From NCBI RefSeq assembly GCF_014050145.1, contig NZ_JACFYF010000001.1, positions 124,001 to 188,000 of the forward strand: a stretch of DNA of 64,000 nucleotides. Direction: 5' to 3'. The position numbers and the translations under genes were made by a program. Of the stretch, positions 60,497 to 64,000 are shown piece after piece; position 1 is the first letter of the stretch; each line of letters opens with the position of its first letter. The notes under the pieces were generated by a model. The model saw only the letters and a list, made by a program, of their open reading frames with translations, ran no database searches and was not told the origin of the DNA. Source of the DNA: Vibrio marinisediminis (GTDB lineage: Bacteria > Pseudomonadota > Gammaproteobacteria > Enterobacterales > Vibrionaceae).

Positions 60497-60886
60497 AGGT
60501 TTTCCCTAAACTTCCCGTAATAATTATTTTCAATCAACACCTTAAAAATAAACTGTTGATGCTCTGAGTATACGGAACAAAAAACACGTGCTTCAATCGG
60601 GATTTTTTGTGATATCCAACAAATTAATTTGGCTAAATTTGAGTAGTGGTCGGAGCTTTTTCGCAGCAAAACGTGATAAGCAATCGTTACACATTGACCT
60701 TTTTTATTCATCTTATTGGGGTGGCTAACGTCGCTTTTAGCGTCCAAGCCAGCTTCACCAGCCTGAAACATCATCACTTTGCCTGCGGCGAATTTAAAGG
60801 CTTACCTATAAAAACAGGGAATATGCTACAGTTCGAGACCGCGGCTTTATCTGCGCTGACTCTTCTTTTAATAAAGGTACAAAATC
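60497..60886. other. Divergent intergenic region of the DUF969 operon and the helicase gene
   Basis: About 390 bases with promoters for both directions. No gene recognised. The helicase start has AAAGG ten bases before it. Confidence 0.5.
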
Positions 60887-62131
60887 ATGTCATTTTCTTC
60901 TCTCTCGCTTAGTGCTGATCTCATCAAAGCACTACCGAATGACATACGCACTCCAACAGAGATTCAATCACTGGCGATCCCAGAACTTTTAGCAAAACAG
61001 GACGTTTTAGCGCAGGCAAATACGGGAAGTGGTAAAACCTTGGCTTACGGCTTACCGATGCTGCAGCAAATCCTCAGCTCCAATGAACTTCAGCAAGGTT
61101 TGGTTCTTGTACCAACACGTGAGCTGGCTATCCAAGTCAGCAATGCGCTTGAGCAGTTAGGCGCCTCTTTGGGCGTGCATACGCTTTGCTTATGCGGGGG
61201 GATCGACAAAACAATCCAACAACAAGCCCTCACGCACCAACCTCGTATTCTGGTTGCCACCACCGGGCGCTTACTTGACCTCATCAATGATGGCTCACTC
61301 GACCTAAATACGATCTCTCTACTGATTTTAGATGAAGCAGATCGATTGTTAGACATGGGCTTTTGGCAGGATGTACAAAGTATTGCGGGGAAAACAGCCG
61401 AAGGTCGCCAAACTGCGATGTTCTCAGCGACTTTTTCCGATGAGCTGAAACAGAAAAGTCAGCTTTTAATGGCAGCCCCTAAGCGACTTGCGGTTCACCA
61501 AGAAAACAGCACTAATCAAGATGTAGCAGAAACCCTCTATTTAGTGAATAAAGGCAGTAAAACCAAAGCATTGATTCACCTTATTGAACAAAATAAGTGG
61601 CAACAGGTATTGGTTTTCATTGGTGCCAAAGACAATGCAGATAACCTAACTAAAAAAATCAATAAAGCGGGTATCACGTCAGCTTCACTGCATGGCAATA
61701 AATCCCAAGCAGAGCGCGAAGCAGCACTAGAGCAATTCAAAAAAGGCGACACTCAGGTATTGATTGCTACCGACCTTTTAGCTCGAGGCATTCACATTGA
61801 ACAATTGCCTATCGTGATTAACTTTGAATTACCTTCTCACTCAGAAGTTTATGTACACCGCGTTGGACGCACCGCCAGAGCAGGCAATCAAGGTATGGCC
61901 ATTTCTCTGGTCTGCCATGGTGAAACAGACAACCTCAACGCGATTCGCACACTGACTCAAAGAGCGCTGCCACTCAAAGCACTCGACGGTTTTCCTGTGA
62001 CAGACCAACCTTCGACGGGAGAAAGCAAACGCGCGCCTCGCGATAAAAAAGCCAACCGCCGAACCAATAATAAAAAGAGCATCAAACAGTTCCAAGGCAA
62101 AGCAAGTAAGCCAGTCTCACGCTCTAAATAA
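60887..62131 (+). CDS. DEAD-box RNA helicase
   Basis: 414 residues. Q motif TPTEIQSLAIP, ANTGSGKT at 44-51, PTREL, TTGRLLD, DEAD at 149-152, FSAT, ATDLLARGIHIEQLP and HRVGRTARAG are all present, followed by a basic tail (KRAPRDKKANRRTNNKKSIKQF) that binds RNA. RhlE-type by layout; the exact orthologue is not clear. It acts in ribosome assembly or RNA turnover. Confidence 0.95.
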   Translation: MSFSSLSLSADLIKALPNDIRTPTEIQSLAIPELLAKQDVLAQANTGSGKTLAYGLPMLQQILSSNELQQGLVLVPTRELAIQVSNALEQLGASLGVHTLCLCGGIDKTIQQQALTHQPRILVATTGRLLDLINDGSLDLNTISLLILDEADRLLDMGFWQDVQSIAGKTAEGRQTAMFSATFSDELKQKSQLLMAAPKRLAVHQENSTNQDVAETLYLVNKGSKTKALIHLIEQNKWQQVLVFIGAKDNADNLTKKINKAGITSASLHGNKSQAEREAALEQFKKGDTQVLIATDLLARGIHIEQLPIVINFELPSHSEVYVHRVGRTARAGNQGMAISLVCHGETDNLNAIRTLTQRALPLKALDGFPVTDQPSTGESKRAPRDKKANRRTNNKKSIKQFQGKASKPVSRSK

Positions 62132-62146
62132 GATAGCCAATACGAA

Positions 62147-62170
62147 AAGAGCCGATATCAATCGGCTCTT
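62147..62170. terminator. Terminator between the helicase and the GntR regulator
   Basis: AAGAGCCGAT / ATCGGCTCTT with an ATCA loop; four A before it act as T-run on the minus strand. It ends both converging transcripts. Confidence 0.75.
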
Positions 62171-62197
62171 GGGTAGAACATTGGTTAGCTAGGGTGG

Positions 62198-62902
62198 CTA
62201 TTTTTCAATTCTCATCACCGCATCTAAGTGTTCACGCATACACTGCTCTGCTCGATTCGGATCTTTATCTTGAATCGCATCAAAGATCATCACATGCTCA
62301 CGATAGTTTTGCTTATGATAAGGCGTATAATCCGTTGGATTACGCGTCAGTATCAGCCAAGAAATCAATGTTTCATACAGCGACGAAACCATCGGATTTT
62401 TGATCACATCGATAATGCAGCGATGGAAAGCAATATCAGAGCTGACAAATGCGTCGTAATCATCGCAATGTGATTTGTTTTGCTCCAAGACTACACGCAG
62501 TTTTTCCAAATCAGCATCAGTACGCACTAATGCTGCTTCTCTTACAATCGCAATCTCAAATAGCTGTCTCAAGTGCTCAAACTGATGCTTTTCATCTTTC
62601 TGAGATAATAAGCCAATCGCCAAGCCAGAGACGTTATTCATCAACGTTTCAGTACAAGGTTTCGTTACTCGCGTTTTCTCACCACTTTTGATTTCCACCA
62701 ACCCTTTTTGAGAAAGCTTCATCAAAGCTTCTCGCACCGAAGGTCGACCTACGTCAAATGCAGCCATCAGTTCACGTTCAGAAGGTAAAGTGTCTCCTTC
62801 CTTCAACGTATTATTTATAATCAGCTTTTCCAACTCTTCAGCAACGCTATCGGATAGCTTAGTTTTTTTCATTGGCTTCAATGGAAAGGCAGTTAACCCC
62901 AT
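62198..62902 (-). CDS. GntR/FadR-family transcriptional regulator
   Basis: 234 residues from ATG 62902 (AGAGGAAA seven bases before; the longer frame to 62980 is unsupported). N-terminal winged helix (LSDSVAEELEKLIINNTLKEGDTLPSERELMAAFDVGRPSVREALMKLSQKGLVEIKSG) and a C-terminal FCD helical ligand domain (HLRQLFEIAIVREAALVRT...DIAFHRCII). It resembles NanR/FadR-type regulators. It follows the aldolase gene, whose pathway it probably controls. Confidence 0.92.
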   Translation of the reverse strand: MGLTAFPLKPMKKTKLSDSVAEELEKLIINNTLKEGDTLPSERELMAAFDVGRPSVREALMKLSQKGLVEIKSGEKTRVTKPCTETLMNNVSGLAIGLLSQKDEKHQFEHLRQLFEIAIVREAALVRTDADLEKLRVVLEQNKSHCDDYDAFVSSDIAFHRCIIDVIKNPMVSSLYETLISWLILTRNPTDYTPYHKQNYREHVMIFDAIQDKDPNRAEQCMREHLDAVMRIEK

Positions 62903-63005
62903 CAGAGTTTCCTCTATATCAATGTATTCTATCGCGCGGGTACAGATGTGCCCAATTGAACCACGACATTCAAATATCAACCAGTTTTATATAACTAATT
63001 TTTGT

Positions 63006-63905
63006 CTAAGCCTTAAATTCAGGCAATAGTTCGTTCCGTATTTTCAATTTATGCTCAATATCGCGCATTGGTATTGTGGCAAAAGGGAATCTCATTGTGG
63101 ATGAGATGCCTGACCAGCCCCCAAGCGCCGCCATAAATTTATCAACGGCGGCATTACAATATCCTTGTTCGGTAATATAGGGCGCGATTTCCTGTGCCAT
63201 AAACTGTTGAATTCGGTTCTCGAGTTCCAAAGCTCTTGGGTTTAAAGCCAAGCAATCTTGAGTCCAAGTTTGTGTCGCCATTGGGTTCAAACAACACACA
63301 TTTGAGTACGCGCCTTTTGCGCCTTTATACGCATCTGTCGCCAAAAAGTGCCCCGCAACAAAAATTGAAGCTCTTGAGGCTAAACCACTCGCCTCCAACT
63401 CTGGCGTAATACGCGGCAATTTGAACCCAACTAAATTGGGCACTGCATCGTACAGCCCTACCAACTCATCAGCCGTTAGATTTACTTTTGCATGCGGCGG
63501 ATTATATAACACGATATCGATGCCGCTTGCGGCTTGCTCGACTTTCTCTAGAAAAACTTTTGCTACATCAAACGAGCATGGGAACCAATCTGGCAAAATC
63601 ACTTGAATTGCCGTTGGAGACAAGCTTGCAGCAAACTTCACTCGCTCAATTGCCGCTTGCGGATGACAATGACTCGCGCCGATTTGGAACGGCATATCCG
63701 CTTGGTGGCATTTTTCAGCTAACAGCTCGCTAATCTGCTCAAATTCCACTTCAGATTGTGTATAAAACTCACCAGCGGTTCCATTGGAATAAATGCCATC
63801 GACACCCGCTTCAATATAGTAATCAATCTGTTCAGCAAGCTGACCAAAGTTAATCTTTTCATCGTCGATTGGCAGTAATAACGTCGCCCAGTTTCCTGAA
63901 ATCAT
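63006..63905 (-). CDS. DapA-family aldolase/lyase
   Basis: 299 residues. Schiff-base Lys162 in LVGFKLPR, Tyr134 in IVLYNPPHA and SNGTAGEFYTQ in place of the usual GTTGE: the DHDPS/N-acetylneuraminate lyase fold. The substrate is uncertain: neither NanA nor DapA signatures are complete, so a sugar-acid or keto-acid aldolase is more likely. The first 95 bases beyond its start to the window end hold its promoter region. Confidence 0.88.
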   Translation of the reverse strand: MISGNWATLLLPIDDEKINFGQLAEQIDYYIEAGVDGIYSNGTAGEFYTQSEVEFEQISELLAEKCHQADMPFQIGASHCHPQAAIERVKFAASLSPTAIQVILPDWFPCSFDVAKVFLEKVEQAASGIDIVLYNPPHAKVNLTADELVGLYDAVPNLVGFKLPRITPELEASGLASRASIFVAGHFLATDAYKGAKGAYSNVCCLNPMATQTWTQDCLALNPRALELENRIQQFMAQEIAPYITEQGYCNAAVDKFMAALGGWSGISSTMRFPFATIPMRDIEHKLKIRNELLPEFKA

Positions 63906-64000
63906 AATATTGATGCTCTTATCTTAATCACTACTTTGTCCACAGTATCAGCATGGCAGGCGTGCTTAACCATCGGTCGATGCCACTCTCTAGGCATAAA

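Overview
The window looks like part of a Vibrio genome. The backbone genes (branched-chain 2-oxoacid dehydrogenase E1-beta/E2, ETF-ubiquinone oxidoreductase, guaC, a YfcZ-family gene, nnr, pcp with DUF969/DUF979, a DEAD-box helicase and a hemerythrin cluster) are gammaproteobacterial, the base composition is moderately AT-rich, and the prophage and its AvcD/DcdV-type defence gene are of kinds known from vibrios. The genus is an inference from gene content; no rRNA or tRNA gene was seen.

Layout. 1-4518: chromosomal metabolism (E1-beta end, E2, ETF-QO) and a LysE-type exporter. 4766-9442: remains of an older prophage (A), reduced to a portal fragment, an intact CHASE-GGDEF diguanylate cyclase, a spanin fragment, the 3' end of an integrase and an IS200-type insertion. 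9443-45519: a second, almost complete prophage (B) in the 3' end of guaC, bounded by a 29-bp direct repeat that lies inside guaC (9443-9471 and 45491-45519). 45268-64000: chromosome again, with guaC, an outer-membrane barrel protein, nnr, a PAS / response-regulator pair, a TetR regulator, a YfcZ protein, a 20-residue-repeat secreted protein, a PlsC-type acyltransferase, an M14 peptidase, a hemerythrin-DUF2249-membrane protein cluster, pcp with its membrane partners, an RNA helicase, and a GntR regulator next to a DapA-family aldolase.

Prophage B is a chimera. Its head and packaging genes (Q, P, O, N, L, M), tail-completion genes (R, S), replication protein and control genes (CI, Cox, CII, Ogr) are P2/186/kappa-like. 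Its sheath, tube, circularisation protein and baseplate genes resemble phage Mu. The tail genes are split: sheath, tube, E/E' and tape measure follow the head operon leftward to 11846, while the baseplate, fibre and lysis genes form a separate leftward operon (32147 to 24546). Visible regulation includes two strong LexA boxes, one before the integrase and one before a two-gene unit orf73-ogr, a putative CI operator between cox and cI, a -1 frameshift site in E/E', and a likely Ogr site between P and O. Lysis uses a holin, a P1-Lyz-like SAR endolysin and a nested Rz/Rz1 spanin pair. Two point lesions, an amber codon in terminase P and a one-base deletion in the integrase, suggest the prophage is decaying unless they are assembly errors.

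Cargo sits at four places in prophage B: an O-acyltransferase at the left end; a two-gene unit (unknown protein plus PD-(D/E)XK-like protein) between portal and lysis genes; a two-helix membrane protein at 32506; and a block between cI and int with an McrA-like HNH nuclease directly behind cI, a membrane protein, an AvcD/DcdV deaminase whose upstream gap probably encodes its antitoxin RNA, a small exported protein and an unknown Cys-rich protein. The portal-to-lysis slot holds the diguanylate cyclase in prophage A and the PD-(D/E)XK pair in prophage B, so it is an exchangeable cargo site. The best candidates for an undescribed system are the 23077-24505 pair and the cI-to-int block.
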